DNA from: Tritonibacter mobilis
Lineage (GTDB): Bacteria > Pseudomonadota > Alphaproteobacteria > Rhodobacterales > Rhodobacteraceae
Length of the DNA stretch: 64,000 bases
NCBI RefSeq assembly: GCF_001681715.1
Contig: NZ_LNWY01000018.1
Location: 91,779 to 155,778, forward strand
Reading direction: 5' to 3'
Shown in pieces: positions 36,109-44,265 of the stretch. The position numbers and the translations under genes are program-made. The stretch's first letter is position 1. Each line of letters opens with the position of its first letter. The notes below the pieces were generated by a model. That model worked only from the letters and a program-made list of their open reading frames with translations. It was not told the origin of the DNA and ran no database searches.

Positions 36109-36732
36109 ATGATCGACCTCTACAGTTGGAATACGCCCAATGGGCGCAAGGTTTCGATCCTGCTGGAGGAGCTCAATGTTCCTTATAATGTGCACGCGGT
36201 GGATATCACCAAGGGTGAGCAGCTGGAGGCGGAGTTTCTGACCATCAGCCCCAACAACAAGATCCCGGCAATTCGCGACAATGAAACGGGCGTGACCTTG
36301 ATGGAATCCGGGGCGATCCTGATTTATCTGGCGGAAAAATACGGCCAGTTTCTGCCGCGCGAAAACCGCATCGAGATTTATGAATGGTTGATGTGGCAGA
36401 TGGCGGGGTTTGGCCCGATGCTGGGGCAGGCGCATCATTTCCTGAAATACAATCGCGGTGTCTCCACCTACGCCGAAGAGCGATATGGCGAAGAGGCGCG
36501 GCGCCTTTATGGGGTGCTGGACCGTCGCCTAGAGGGGCGCGACTATATCATCGGCGAATATACCATCGCCGACATTGCCTGTTGGCCATGGGTGTCACGA
36601 CATGAATGGCAAGAGATTGATCTGCGCGACTACCCGCATGTGCGCAAATGGTACCAGCGCATCGCGGCACGGCCCGCTGTCCAACGCGGCTATCATGTGC
36701 CTGATCACGTGAACCAGATACCACAAGGGTGA
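36109..36732 (+). CDS. Glutathione S-transferase, YfcG/YghU-like (Nu class)
   Basis: 207 residues. LYSWNTPNGRKVSILLEEL at the start is the nu-class pattern (Thr-Pro-Asn-Gly in place of Ser/Cys), seen in YfcG-type disulfide reductases. NNKIPAIRD and ESGAILIYLAEKYG follow, then the helical domain with YTIADIACWPWVSRH. It is probably a glutathione-dependent disulfide-bond reductase. It lies 110 bases after the TPP enzyme gene. Confidence 0.9.
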   Translation: MIDLYSWNTPNGRKVSILLEELNVPYNVHAVDITKGEQLEAEFLTISPNNKIPAIRDNETGVTLMESGAILIYLAEKYGQFLPRENRIEIYEWLMWQMAGFGPMLGQAHHFLKYNRGVSTYAEERYGEEARRLYGVLDRRLEGRDYIIGEYTIADIACWPWVSRHEWQEIDLRDYPHVRKWYQRIAARPAVQRGYHVPDHVNQIPQG

Positions 36733-36760
36733 GGCCGCGCGCTTGAGCGCGGCGCGGCGA

Positions 36761-37714
36761 TCAGAGGGACAGATCCCCCATCACCTCTTGGGCGATGCGT
36801 TCAACGATGGGTTTTGCTTCAGGCGCGCTCATGCCAACGCGCAGACGGCGATCATAGAGGATCTGCAAGAGCTTCTCATCATGGCTGGTGAGGCGGGCAA
36901 ATTCATCATCGTCGTTAAAGATTGAAGGCCGCGCCTTGGGGCTGTCGTTGCGCAGGCCAAGGCCTTGGGCGATTTCCTCATGGATACAGCTCTCGCGCAT
37001 CAGATCCGGCTGTTCCGCGCGGATCAAGGCCACGCCGCGGCTGTAGTTGAGCGGATCGCGCTGAGGCCCGCCTGCAAAAACGAGGCAATAGAACTTGCGT
37101 GGTGGTGTCGCAAAAAGCGCCACATCGCTATCTGAGAGATTGGGCAACAGGCGGCGGACTTTATCCTCGACAAAATCCGCATCATCCACCCCGGCAAAGA
37201 GCACGGTGAAGTTGCCGCTGGTGCCGACCGTGACCGGATGGCCGGTAATCCGGGCCAGTCGTGCGGCATAGGCGGTGAGGGTGGCGCGGTCCTTCTCGGC
37301 CTGTGCTTTGGTCACCGAGGGCCCAAAGATCGGCACCAGCCGCACGGGCTGTTCCCAGCGTCCCATGCCCCCGGCACCACCATCGGTGGCGCTGGCGTAT
37401 TCATCGTAAAACGCAAGGGTCTCAAAGCGTTCCGCCAGATCTTCGGCGTCATAGGGCGTTTCAGGCCCGCCGCCATCCGTACGCAAGAGCCCGCGCGTGA
37501 GCAGGTCCTGTTCCAGGTCGGCATAGTATTTGGTGAGCGTCTGCGCCTCCACCGATGGGGTATAGACCGGTTTGATTGGGCGCGGGGTTGGGCGTGGCGT
37601 ATCCTTGGGGCCGGGCGCAAGCGCAAGACAGCCGCCAAGTGCCAGAGCGGCGCTCAAGGCAAGGAGCGCGCCCAGTGGCCGCGCTCCGTTTCTGGTATTG
37701 TCGCGAGGGGTCAC
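36761..37714 (-). CDS. DUF2927 lipoprotein with a zincin-like HEEIAQGLG motif
   Basis: About 317 residues from the GTG at 37714, or 329 from ATG 37750, which would overlap telA by 26 bases. Lipobox LGGC follows a leader of 28 residues (from GTG). The DUF2927 family core includes FYCLVFAGG and SCIHEEIAQGLGLRND, in which HEEIAQ and the Gly-Leu-Gly turn resemble a metallopeptidase active site, followed by RPSIFNDDDEFARLT. Function is not established. Last gene of a minus-strand cluster with telA, xpaC, a 30-residue peptide and rluB. Confidence 0.8.
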   Translation of the reverse strand: MTPRDNTRNGARPLGALLALSAALALGGCLALAPGPKDTPRPTPRPIKPVYTPSVEAQTLTKYYADLEQDLLTRGLLRTDGGGPETPYDAEDLAERFETLAFYDEYASATDGGAGGMGRWEQPVRLVPIFGPSVTKAQAEKDRATLTAYAARLARITGHPVTVGTSGNFTVLFAGVDDADFVEDKVRRLLPNLSDSDVALFATPPRKFYCLVFAGGPQRDPLNYSRGVALIRAEQPDLMRESCIHEEIAQGLGLRNDSPKARPSIFNDDDEFARLTSHDEKLLQILYDRRLRVGMSAPEAKPIVERIAQEVMGDLSL

Positions 37715-37724
37715 GCGGTCAGGC

Positions 37725-38915
37725 TCACTTGGGCACGGCGGTGCCAGCATTGTCGCCGACCCCGTCCTTGCGGGCCTTGGCCGCCGCCAATGTGTCGCGC
37801 AGCTCGGTTTCCATCTTCTTCAGCTCGGTCTCGGCTTCGGCGCGCTTGCGTTTGCCCTCGTCGGCAATTTGCAGGCTTTCCTCGATGGTGCCGATCAGGT
37901 CGGCATTGGCCTTTTTGACCGCCTCGATATCAAAGACGCCGCGCTCCATTTCCTCGCGGATGACCTTGTTGCTCTCGCGCAGGTTGGCGGCATTGGCGGT
38001 CAGCAACTCATTGGTGAGGTTGTTGGCATCGCGTACCGCATTTGCGGCTTCGGCAGAGCGTTGGATGGTCACCGCCTGCGCCAGCTGGGTTTCCCAGAGC
38101 GGCACGGTGTTCACCAGCGTCGAGTTGATCTTGGTGACCAGCGATTTGTCGTTTTCCTGCACCAGACGAATGGAGGGCAGGGACTGCATGGTCACCTGAC
38201 GGGTGAGTTTCAGGTCATGCACGCGGCGTTCCAAATCGTCACGGGCTGCGCGCAGATCGCGCAGCTCTTGTGCTTTGATGACCTGATCATCCTCTGGTGC
38301 AGCCTGAACTGCGGCCTCCAGCGCGGGGATCTCGGTGGCGTCCAACTCGGCCAGCTTGGCTTCACCGGCCGCGATGTAAAGCGCCAGTTCGTCGTAGAAG
38401 TCCAGCGTCTTCTCATAGAGAACATCAAGCGATTTGATGTCTTTCAGCAGCGTGTGCTCATGCGCCAAGAGGCTGTCGGTGATCTTGTCGATCTGGCCCT
38501 GCACGGTCTCATATTTGGCGGTGAATTTTGCGAAGGGCGCGGCGCGGCCCAACAGGCGCTCCCAGAAGGTCGGCTTGCGGCGCACGTCCAGTTCCGACAC
38601 CGAAAAGCCGCGAATGGTGGTGACGATATCGCGCAAGGAATCACCGGCAGGGCCGACATCCTTGTTGCGCACATCCGTGAGCATTGCCTGAGAGATCTGC
38701 TGCAATTCGCCCTGCGCGGCAGAGCCGAAGGAGATGATCGAATTGGTGTCGCCCATGTCGATCTCGTCGATGCGGCGACGGATCGCGGTAGAGGTCTCGG
38801 GGTCTGCAGCCTCAAGCGTGGCAAGCTCGCCTTTGGGCTCGGGCAGGGTGACATCCGTCACTTCTTTCACCAGAGTTTCAGCTTCCACTGCTTTTTTCTG
38901 AATGGTCTCAGACAT
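37725..38915 (-). CDS. TelA-family toxic anion resistance protein
   Basis: 396 residues, mostly long helices. The family region IISFGSAAQGELQQISQAML, KPTFWERLLGRAAPFAKFTAKYE and LDVLYEKTLDFYDELALYIAAGEAKL is clear, with a coiled-coil C-terminal end (about 330-385). TelA proteins were named for tellurite tolerance but occur widely with XpaC and appear linked to envelope stress; the actual mechanism is unknown. ATG 38915 is preceded by an open stretch not belonging to the family. It is 22 bases after xpaC and 10 before the DUF2927 start. Confidence 0.88.
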   Translation of the reverse strand: MSETIQKKAVEAETLVKEVTDVTLPEPKGELATLEAADPETSTAIRRRIDEIDMGDTNSIISFGSAAQGELQQISQAMLTDVRNKDVGPAGDSLRDIVTTIRGFSVSELDVRRKPTFWERLLGRAAPFAKFTAKYETVQGQIDKITDSLLAHEHTLLKDIKSLDVLYEKTLDFYDELALYIAAGEAKLAELDATEIPALEAAVQAAPEDDQVIKAQELRDLRAARDDLERRVHDLKLTRQVTMQSLPSIRLVQENDKSLVTKINSTLVNTVPLWETQLAQAVTIQRSAEAANAVRDANNLTNELLTANAANLRESNKVIREEMERGVFDIEAVKKANADLIGTIEESLQIADEGKRKRAEAETELKKMETELRDTLAAAKARKDGVGDNAGTAVPK

Positions 38916-38937
38916 GGGCCAGGCCTTTCCTGTCAGG

Positions 38938-39846
38938 TTAAGAGGGGCGGTCCAGTTGGACGCCTTCGCGCTCCAATCGGGCGCGTAACACATCAATTTC
39001 AATATTCAGATCGCCCCGGTCCTCCAGCAGGAGTTTTTCATTCCGGGCGGCGAAATTCTGTTCCAGATCGTCGAGCAGCGCGAGGTAGTCCGCGCGCGCC
39101 TCGACATTGCCACTGCGGGCAAAGATATCGGCAAACTTGATCGTCGCGTCCCGCGCACCAAGCAGATAGACGGTCAGATATTTGCGCGCGGCGGTCAGAT
39201 CGCGCGGGTCTTCTTCGACGGTGCGGCAAAGATCGCGCGCCACCGCCTGAAACTGATCCACGCGCAGCTCCACCTGTCGATCCTTGGCGCGCAACACCGC
39301 GTCTTTCATCGCCGCCAGATGGGTTTCGGCCTCATCCACCACACGCGCCACGCGGGAGCTTTGAAATTCGTCAATGCCCTCGACGCCCTTGTCGCTGAGG
39401 GGATCGATGCCAAAGGCGGCCAGATGCAGCCCGAGGCAAGCCACACCATAGAGTGCGGCGGTGATCACGCCCGGCTCGCTGGACCATGCGCCCACCGCGC
39501 CGCCGAGGCCGCATAACAGACTGGCAAGGATCTTGCGGGGCAGGGCGGGGCGGCGCGCGACTTTGCGCGCCTCATAGGCGGCTTGCGCCTTAAGCCCTTC
39601 GCGTAGCATCACAGCGGATGCAGCCCAGAGGCCGGCCCCGATCAGTCCGAGGACCAAACCGGATGCGCCAGCACCCAGTGAAAACAGCATGAGTATCGCC
39701 GCAGGCACGAACATCAGGTTCGCACGTAGGCCGACGGGATTAACCCGTGCGCTGGCCATCATGCGGGAATTGCCTGTGGGGCGCCCATCGGGACGGGTGG
39801 ATTGCTGAGCTGAAGGGCTGAACTTACCGCCAAACCGTTGTGCCAT
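38938..39846 (-). CDS. XpaC-like membrane protein (BCIP-phosphate hydrolysis family)
   Basis: 302 residues. Helices at about 42-62 and 65-80, then 105-145, give a membrane-embedded N-terminal half; the C-terminal half is cytosolic and helical (FQSSRVARVVDEAETHLAAMKDAV). XpaC is the usual partner of TelA. It begins at ATG 39846, three bases after the stop of a 30-codon reading frame, suggesting coupled translation with that frame. Confidence 0.82.
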   Translation of the reverse strand: MAQRFGGKFSPSAQQSTRPDGRPTGNSRMMASARVNPVGLRANLMFVPAAILMLFSLGAGASGLVLGLIGAGLWAASAVMLREGLKAQAAYEARKVARRPALPRKILASLLCGLGGAVGAWSSEPGVITAALYGVACLGLHLAAFGIDPLSDKGVEGIDEFQSSRVARVVDEAETHLAAMKDAVLRAKDRQVELRVDQFQAVARDLCRTVEEDPRDLTAARKYLTVYLLGARDATIKFADIFARSGNVEARADYLALLDDLEQNFAARNEKLLLEDRGDLNIEIDVLRARLEREGVQLDRPS

Positions 39847-39849
39847 ACG

Positions 39850-39942
39850 TCAGACCCCGACGATCCAACCGGTCCCGATGCCCAGCATCAGGATCAGCAA
39901 CGCAACATAGGCGATGGTTTGCACCGTTTTGGCCCCCAACAT
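39850..39942 (-). CDS. 30-residue single-helix membrane peptide
   Basis: MLGAKTVQTI followed by AYVALLILMLGIGTGWIVGV and a TGA. From residue 9 on it is one hydrophobic helix, with a small Gly-rich C-terminal end. The stop (39850-39852) lies 3 bases before the xpaC ATG. A GGGGAA stretch precedes the ATG only 2 bases away, so the start is not firm. Its tight position with xpaC-telA makes it likely real. It could be a helper subunit of the XpaC complex. Confidence 0.5.
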   Translation of the reverse strand: MLGAKTVQTIAYVALLILMLGIGTGWIVGV

Positions 39943-40010
39943 TTCCCCAACATATTGAAACCTAGGGGATTGCAGGCGCTCCTGCTAGGGGGAAGTCCGC
40001 TCCGGGGGGC

Positions 40011-41219
40011 TCAGTCTTGCGGTTTTTTGCCAAAACGCCGTGCTCCGGGGGCTGATTTGCCGCCAGAAGGCCCACCGGTTTTGCGCGCGCCCGCGCCGCT
40101 TGCGGGTTTTGAGCCAAAGCTCTTGGTGCCGGAGGGTTTGCCACCAGACGGTTTGCCAGCGCTGGATTTACCCGCAGAAGCTTTGCCAGAGAAGGTTTTG
40201 CCCTCAAACGGCTTTCCCGATCCCTTACCAGCCCCTTGGCGGGTGGGGCGGCCCTTTGGCGCACTGCCGCCTTTGCCAGCCGGTCTTGCGCCGGGGGTTC
40301 CACCGGGATTGCGCGGCCCACGTGCGGGGCGGGTGGGTTTTTTCTTGGCTTCACTGTCGCCCTCGGGGGCGGCCAGACCCAGCTGGTCGCGCACCACACG
40401 GGGGCGCAGCTCTTCGACCTCGCCTTCCTTCAGCGTGCCAAGTTGGAACGGACCATAAGAGATCCGCAGCAAGCGGTTCACCGGGTAGCCGACCTCTTCC
40501 ATGGCGCGGCGAATTTCGCGGTTCTTGCCTTCGCGCAGCCCGATGGTGAGCCAGGCATTGGCGCCCTGCTGACGATCAAGGTTTACGGTCATCGGCTGGA
40601 AGCGTTCGCCGTCGATCACCACGCCTTTGCGCAGCACATCGAATTCATGGTCCTGCGGTCGGCCATTGATGCGCACCCGGTAGCGGCGCAGCCAGCCGGT
40701 GGAGGGCAGCTCCAACTGGCGTTTGACGCCGCCGTCGTTGGTCAACAGCAGCAGACCTTCGGAATTGAGGTCGAGGCGCCCGACCGTCATCACCCGCGGC
40801 AGATCCTCGGGCAATTCGTCAAAGATCGTCCTGCGGCCTTTTTCGTCCGAATTGGTCGTCACCAGACCGGTGGGTTTGTAGTAGAGCCACAGGCGCGGGG
40901 CCTCGGCCTCGGGCAGGGGGGTGCCATCCACCACGATGCGATCACTGCCGGTCACGTTGAGCGCCGGGCTGTCGATCACCGCGCCGTTGACCGCAACGCG
41001 GCCCTCGGCAATCATCCGCTCCGCCTCACGGCGTGAGGCCACACCGGCGCGTGAGAGCACCTTGGCAATGCGGTCGCCCTCCGTAGAGGGCCGCGCGTCC
41101 CCTGTTGCGCTTGCCTGCGGGGCTTGGGGACCGCGCGGCTTCGCTGAGGGTTTCGCCTGTGGCCGGGTGCCTTTGGCTGCGCGATGCGCGGAGGGGGAGG
41201 ATGGGGTTTTCTTGCTCAT
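40011..41219 (-). CDS. rluB: 23S rRNA pseudouridine synthase, RsuA/RluB type
   Basis: 402 residues. Isomerises a uridine in 23S rRNA. S4 domain (about 48-95) with RIAKVLSRAGVASRREAERMI, then the catalytic domain with GRLDLNSEGLLLLTNDG (catalytic Asp) and GKNREIRRAMEEVGYPV. The N-terminus (1-45) and especially the C-terminus (about 300-402) carry long low-complexity stretches rich in Lys, Gly, Ser and Pro that are not part of the enzyme. First gene of the minus-strand run leading to xpaC and telA, with a 68-base gap to the small frame. Confidence 0.92.
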   Translation of the reverse strand: MSKKTPSSPSAHRAAKGTRPQAKPSAKPRGPQAPQASATGDARPSTEGDRIAKVLSRAGVASRREAERMIAEGRVAVNGAVIDSPALNVTGSDRIVVDGTPLPEAEAPRLWLYYKPTGLVTTNSDEKGRRTIFDELPEDLPRVMTVGRLDLNSEGLLLLTNDGGVKRQLELPSTGWLRRYRVRINGRPQDHEFDVLRKGVVIDGERFQPMTVNLDRQQGANAWLTIGLREGKNREIRRAMEEVGYPVNRLLRISYGPFQLGTLKEGEVEELRPRVVRDQLGLAAPEGDSEAKKKPTRPARGPRNPGGTPGARPAGKGGSAPKGRPTRQGAGKGSGKPFEGKTFSGKASAGKSSAGKPSGGKPSGTKSFGSKPASGAGARKTGGPSGGKSAPGARRFGKKPQD

Positions 41220-41321
41220 GGCGCTGCCATAGCCTATTCGCGAGGGCGGCGAAAGCATCCATTGCAGGGATGCGCGACCTATAGTGCGGGCGGTTTGGCG
41301 ACAGAAAGGGGCAAGGCACAC

Positions 41322-41774
41322 ATGGAGTTTCGATCCTTCATGGCAGAGGCGCTGGAAGAGGCGCAGGCCGCCGCTGCGCGCGGTGAGGTGCCGGTGGGTG
41401 CGGTGCTGGTCAGCCCCTCGGGCGAGGTGGTGGCGCGGGCAGGCAACCGAACCCGCGAACTCAACGATCCCACAGCCCATGCCGAGGTGCTGGTGATCCG
41501 CGCGGGCTGCGCGGCACTGGGCAGTGAGCGGCTGACGGGGCATGATCTCTATGTAACGCTGGAGCCCTGCGCCATGTGTGCCGCTGCCATTGCCGCCGCC
41601 CGCGTCGCGCGGGTGTACTACGGCGCGTCTGATCCGAAATCCGGTGGCGTGGCCCACGGTGCCTGCGTGTTCGACCACCCGCAGGCGCACCATGTGCCAG
41701 AGGTTTATGACGGGTTTTCTGCATCACAGTCAGAAGCGTTGTTGAGGGCCTTTTTTGCGAAACGGCGCGGATGA
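41322..41774 (+). CDS. tadA: tRNA-specific adenosine deaminase
   Basis: Deaminates adenosine 34 to inosine in tRNA-Arg(ACG), allowing wobble decoding. 150 residues with the zinc deaminase motifs H53-A-E55 (HAEV) and PCAMC (C83 and C86). Start at ATG 41322. Its TGA overlaps the next start (ATGA), so the following kinase is translationally coupled. Confidence 0.95.
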   Translation: MEFRSFMAEALEEAQAAAARGEVPVGAVLVSPSGEVVARAGNRTRELNDPTAHAEVLVIRAGCAALGSERLTGHDLYVTLEPCAMCAAAIAAARVARVYYGASDPKSGGVAHGACVFDHPQAHHVPEVYDGFSASQSEALLRAFFAKRRG

Positions 41775-42595
41775 GCCTGCCCCCCACAGACCTGTTGCAC
41801 CGCTTTGGACTGAGTGCGCCAGAGTTGATCGCTGAAACCGCGCGCGCCATAGTCTGGCGGGTGCGGCAGAAAACTGGCACGCAGGCAGCGCTGAAATACT
41901 ATCCCGCCGGGCATATGGGAAATGAAACCAGCGGCCTAGCCTATCTGGAGCGTGTCGAGGGTGCCGGGGCCGTGCGGGTGTTTGCGCGGTCATCAGATTC
42001 AGTGGTGATGGAGTGGCTTCAGGGACCATCGCTTGGGGAACTGGCGCGTACACAGGGCGAAAAGACCGCAGATCACGGGTTGGCCAAGGTGGCAGCACGG
42101 TTGTTTGCAGCAGAGGTTTGCGCAGACGGGCTGCTGTCGGTGGCCGAAATCATGGCGCCGTTGCGGGATGCCTGTTTTACCGCCCCTGAGGTGCGCGAGG
42201 CGCAAAGCATCGCGTGGGCCTGTTTGGATAAGATGCAGCGCGGTGCGGCTGAGAGTGTCGCCCTGCACGGTGATCTGCATCACGATAACATCATTCACAC
42301 TGCGCAGGGGCTGCGGGCTTTTGATGCCAAGGGATTGGCGGGGCCGCGGGCGTATGAACTGGCCAATGCGTTTCGCCATCCGCGCGGGTGTCACGCTTTT
42401 GCAGCTGATGCGCAGGTGATCCGGCACCGCGCGATCACGTGGGGGCGTGTGGCGGGATGTGGCGCGAAGGAGCAGCTCAGATGGGCCATTGCCAAGCTGT
42501 TGCTCTCAATGCTCTGGTCCGGGCAGGAGGCCCCACAAGAGCGTGCCTTGTTACGTCAAATGCTGAGGGTGGCTGAAAAGGGCTTGCCGGGTTAG
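41771..42595 (+). CDS. APH-like small-molecule kinase (aminoglycoside/hydroxyurea phosphotransferase family)
   Basis: 274 residues. The kinase-like fold has HGDLHHDNI (catalytic loop with Asp and Asn) followed by FDAKGLAGPRAYELAN with the metal-binding Asp, where the usual DPKG reads DAKG. Relatives phosphorylate antibiotics or small metabolites; the substrate is unknown. The ATG lies inside the tadA stop (ATGA), so the pair are coupled. No resistance cluster surrounds it, so a housekeeping substrate is likelier than a drug. Confidence 0.8.
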   Translation: MSLPPTDLLHRFGLSAPELIAETARAIVWRVRQKTGTQAALKYYPAGHMGNETSGLAYLERVEGAGAVRVFARSSDSVVMEWLQGPSLGELARTQGEKTADHGLAKVAARLFAAEVCADGLLSVAEIMAPLRDACFTAPEVREAQSIAWACLDKMQRGAAESVALHGDLHHDNIIHTAQGLRAFDAKGLAGPRAYELANAFRHPRGCHAFAADAQVIRHRAITWGRVAGCGAKEQLRWAIAKLLLSMLWSGQEAPQERALLRQMLRVAEKGLPG

Positions 42596-42608
42596 GTCAC
42601 TTGTCCTA
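42593..42608. promoter_or_regulatory. Candidate TetR operator: TAGGTCACTTGTCCTA
   Basis: TAGGTCA and TGTCCTA are inverted halves with one mismatch around CT. It lies 75-90 bases before the TetR gene. A second half-site TGACCTAA follows at 42627-42634, which with TTAGGTCA at 42592-42599 makes an 8-bp perfect inverted pair. Placement fits autoregulation. Confidence 0.5.
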
Positions 42609-42682
42609 CTGATGCTTTAGGGCGCTTGACCTAATCGTCATATTTGCGCCTGTATTATGTCTTAGCCGAGGATGAAGTGGCG

Positions 42683-43264
42683 ATGCCCAGCACGAGAGAG
42701 CGGATCGTCGAACAGGCCGATGTGCTGTTTTATGAGCGTGGGTATGAGGCCACCTCGCTGGCCGATATTGCTGCGCCCCTGAGGCTGTCGCGCGGCAATT
42801 TCTACTATCATTTCAAAACCAAGGACGAAATCCTTGATGCGGTGATCGACCTGCGCCTGTCGCGCACAGCCGCGATGCTGACCGCGTGGGAGGCCGAGGG
42901 CGACACGCCGCTGGCGCGCATCACCTGTTTCATCCGCATCCTGATCCGCAACCGCGCCAAGATCATGTCATGGGGCTGCCCTGTAGGCACATTGGTGAGC
43001 GAGCTTTCAAAGCTTGATCACATCGCCCAAGCACGCGCGGCGGAGCTGTTCACACTCTTCATAGACTGGCTCGCGGTGCAATTTCGCAGCGCCGGTGTAG
43101 AGCGCGACGCCAAGGCGCTCGCCACGCATCTGATGGGCCGCAGTCAGGGCGTCGCAGCGCTAGCACAGGCCTTTGGCGACGAGGCGCTGATCGAGGCAGA
43201 GGTCGCGCAGATGACGGATTGGGTGGCACAGCAAATCGCGGCGCAATCCGCCGATTATTCATAA
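42683..43264 (+). CDS. TetR-family transcriptional regulator
   Basis: 193 residues from ATG 42683. N-terminal helix-turn-helix (about 1-47): RERIVEQADVLFYERGYEATSL, LSRGNFYYHFKTKDEIL. The helical ligand-binding domain follows, including CPVGTLVSELS, a motif of the NemR/YcdC-like subgroup with a Cys that may sense reactive compounds. GAGG precedes the ATG by about 11 bases. The first of three genes with YciI and tag; a candidate operator lies upstream. Confidence 0.9.
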   Translation: MPSTRERIVEQADVLFYERGYEATSLADIAAPLRLSRGNFYYHFKTKDEILDAVIDLRLSRTAAMLTAWEAEGDTPLARITCFIRILIRNRAKIMSWGCPVGTLVSELSKLDHIAQARAAELFTLFIDWLAVQFRSAGVERDAKALATHLMGRSQGVAALAQAFGDEALIEAEVAQMTDWVAQQIAAQSADYS

Positions 43265-43281
43265 CAAGAGGGAGGATCGCC

Positions 43282-43575
43282 TTGTTTGTGATCTTTTTAA
43301 AATTCACCAAAGAGAAGACCCGCGCCGGAGAAGCTATGGAGGCGCATAAAGCATGGCTGGCGCAGGGGTTTTCCGATGGGATTTTCCTTGCGGCGGGTTC
43401 TTTGGATGATGGCGCAGGGGGCGCGATCCTTGCTTTCGGCGAAGAGCGCGACGCGCTGGAGGCGCGGGTGGCGGCAGACCCTTTTGTGCAGGAGGGCATC
43501 GTCACGGCTGAGATCACCGGATTTACGCCCGCGCGCACCGATGCGCGGCTGGGGTTCCTGAAGGTGGCCGGATGA
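43282..43575 (+). CDS. YciI-like protein
   Basis: 97 residues, with the dimeric alpha/beta ferredoxin-like fold implied by the opening FVIFLKFTKEKTRAGEAMEAH and HKAWLAQGF, and a DPFVQEGI segment. Starts with TTG 43282, chosen for the GGGAGG 6 bases before it; GTG 43288 is the next option. The function of this group is unsettled, with a muconolactone-isomerase-like fold and catalytic His-Asp dyads. Ends overlapping tag by four bases (ATGA). Confidence 0.8.
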   Translation: MFVIFLKFTKEKTRAGEAMEAHKAWLAQGFSDGIFLAAGSLDDGAGGAILAFGEERDALEARVAADPFVQEGIVTAEITGFTPARTDARLGFLKVAG

Positions 43576-44174
43576 GCCGTGTTGTCACAAGCTCGGATGG
43601 CCAGCAGCGCTGTGCATGGTCGGCCACGGCACCGGAGTTTGATGCCTACCACGATGCGGAGTGGGGCTTTCCGGTGGGGGACGACCGGAGGCTGTTTGAG
43701 AAGATCTGTCTGGAGAGTTTCCAGTCCGGCCTCAGTTGGCGCACCATCCTGTCGAAACGCGAGAACTTTCGCGCGGCTTTTGATGGGTTCGACTATCACA
43801 GCATGGCGGGGTATGGCCCGGAGAAGGTCGCCGCATTGTTGCAGGACGCCGGCATCATCCGTCATCGCGGCAAGATCGAGGCGGTCATTAACAATGCCGC
43901 GCGCGCGGTCGAGATGGAGGCCAGCGAGGGATCTCTGGCCGCATTCTTCTGGCGCTACGAGGTCAAAACACCCCCAGAGCCGCAGACCGTCTCCACCTGC
44001 CCAGAGTCAGTCGCGCTGTCGAAGGACTTGAAAAAACGGGGCTGGAAATTCGTCGGACCAACCACCTGTTTTGCCTTTATGCAGGCGATGGGTTTGGTCA
44101 ACGATCACGCTGAGGGCTGCTACTGTCGCCCGTTGGCGGCTGAGGCGCGCCGGGCGTTTTCGGTTCCTCTCTGA
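43572..44174 (+). CDS. tag: DNA-3-methyladenine glycosylase I
   Basis: Base-excision repair of 3-methyladenine. 200 residues. The zinc-binding and active-site features of Tag are present: CAW near the N-terminus, YHDAEWGFPV, SFQSGLSWRTIL and the C-terminal NDHAEGCYCR. It overlaps YciI by 4 bases (ATGA). A copy of the double-hairpin repeat follows. Confidence 0.95.
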   Translation: MSRVVTSSDGQQRCAWSATAPEFDAYHDAEWGFPVGDDRRLFEKICLESFQSGLSWRTILSKRENFRAAFDGFDYHSMAGYGPEKVAALLQDAGIIRHRGKIEAVINNAARAVEMEASEGSLAAFFWRYEVKTPPEPQTVSTCPESVALSKDLKKRGWKFVGPTTCFAFMQAMGLVNDHAEGCYCRPLAAEARRAFSVPL

Positions 44175-44265
44175 CGATTGGCCTGTGACCATTGGCCTGA
44201 AACTGCAGATGGCCGCGTGGATCTACGACAGCCCCCGCAAAAACGGGGGATTACCATGCGACTGT

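Noticed and set aside
37572..39140. Plus-strand open frame of 522 codons opposite telA and the DUF2927 gene
   Set aside because: It crosses two genes with solid family matches on the other strand and has no domain of its own.
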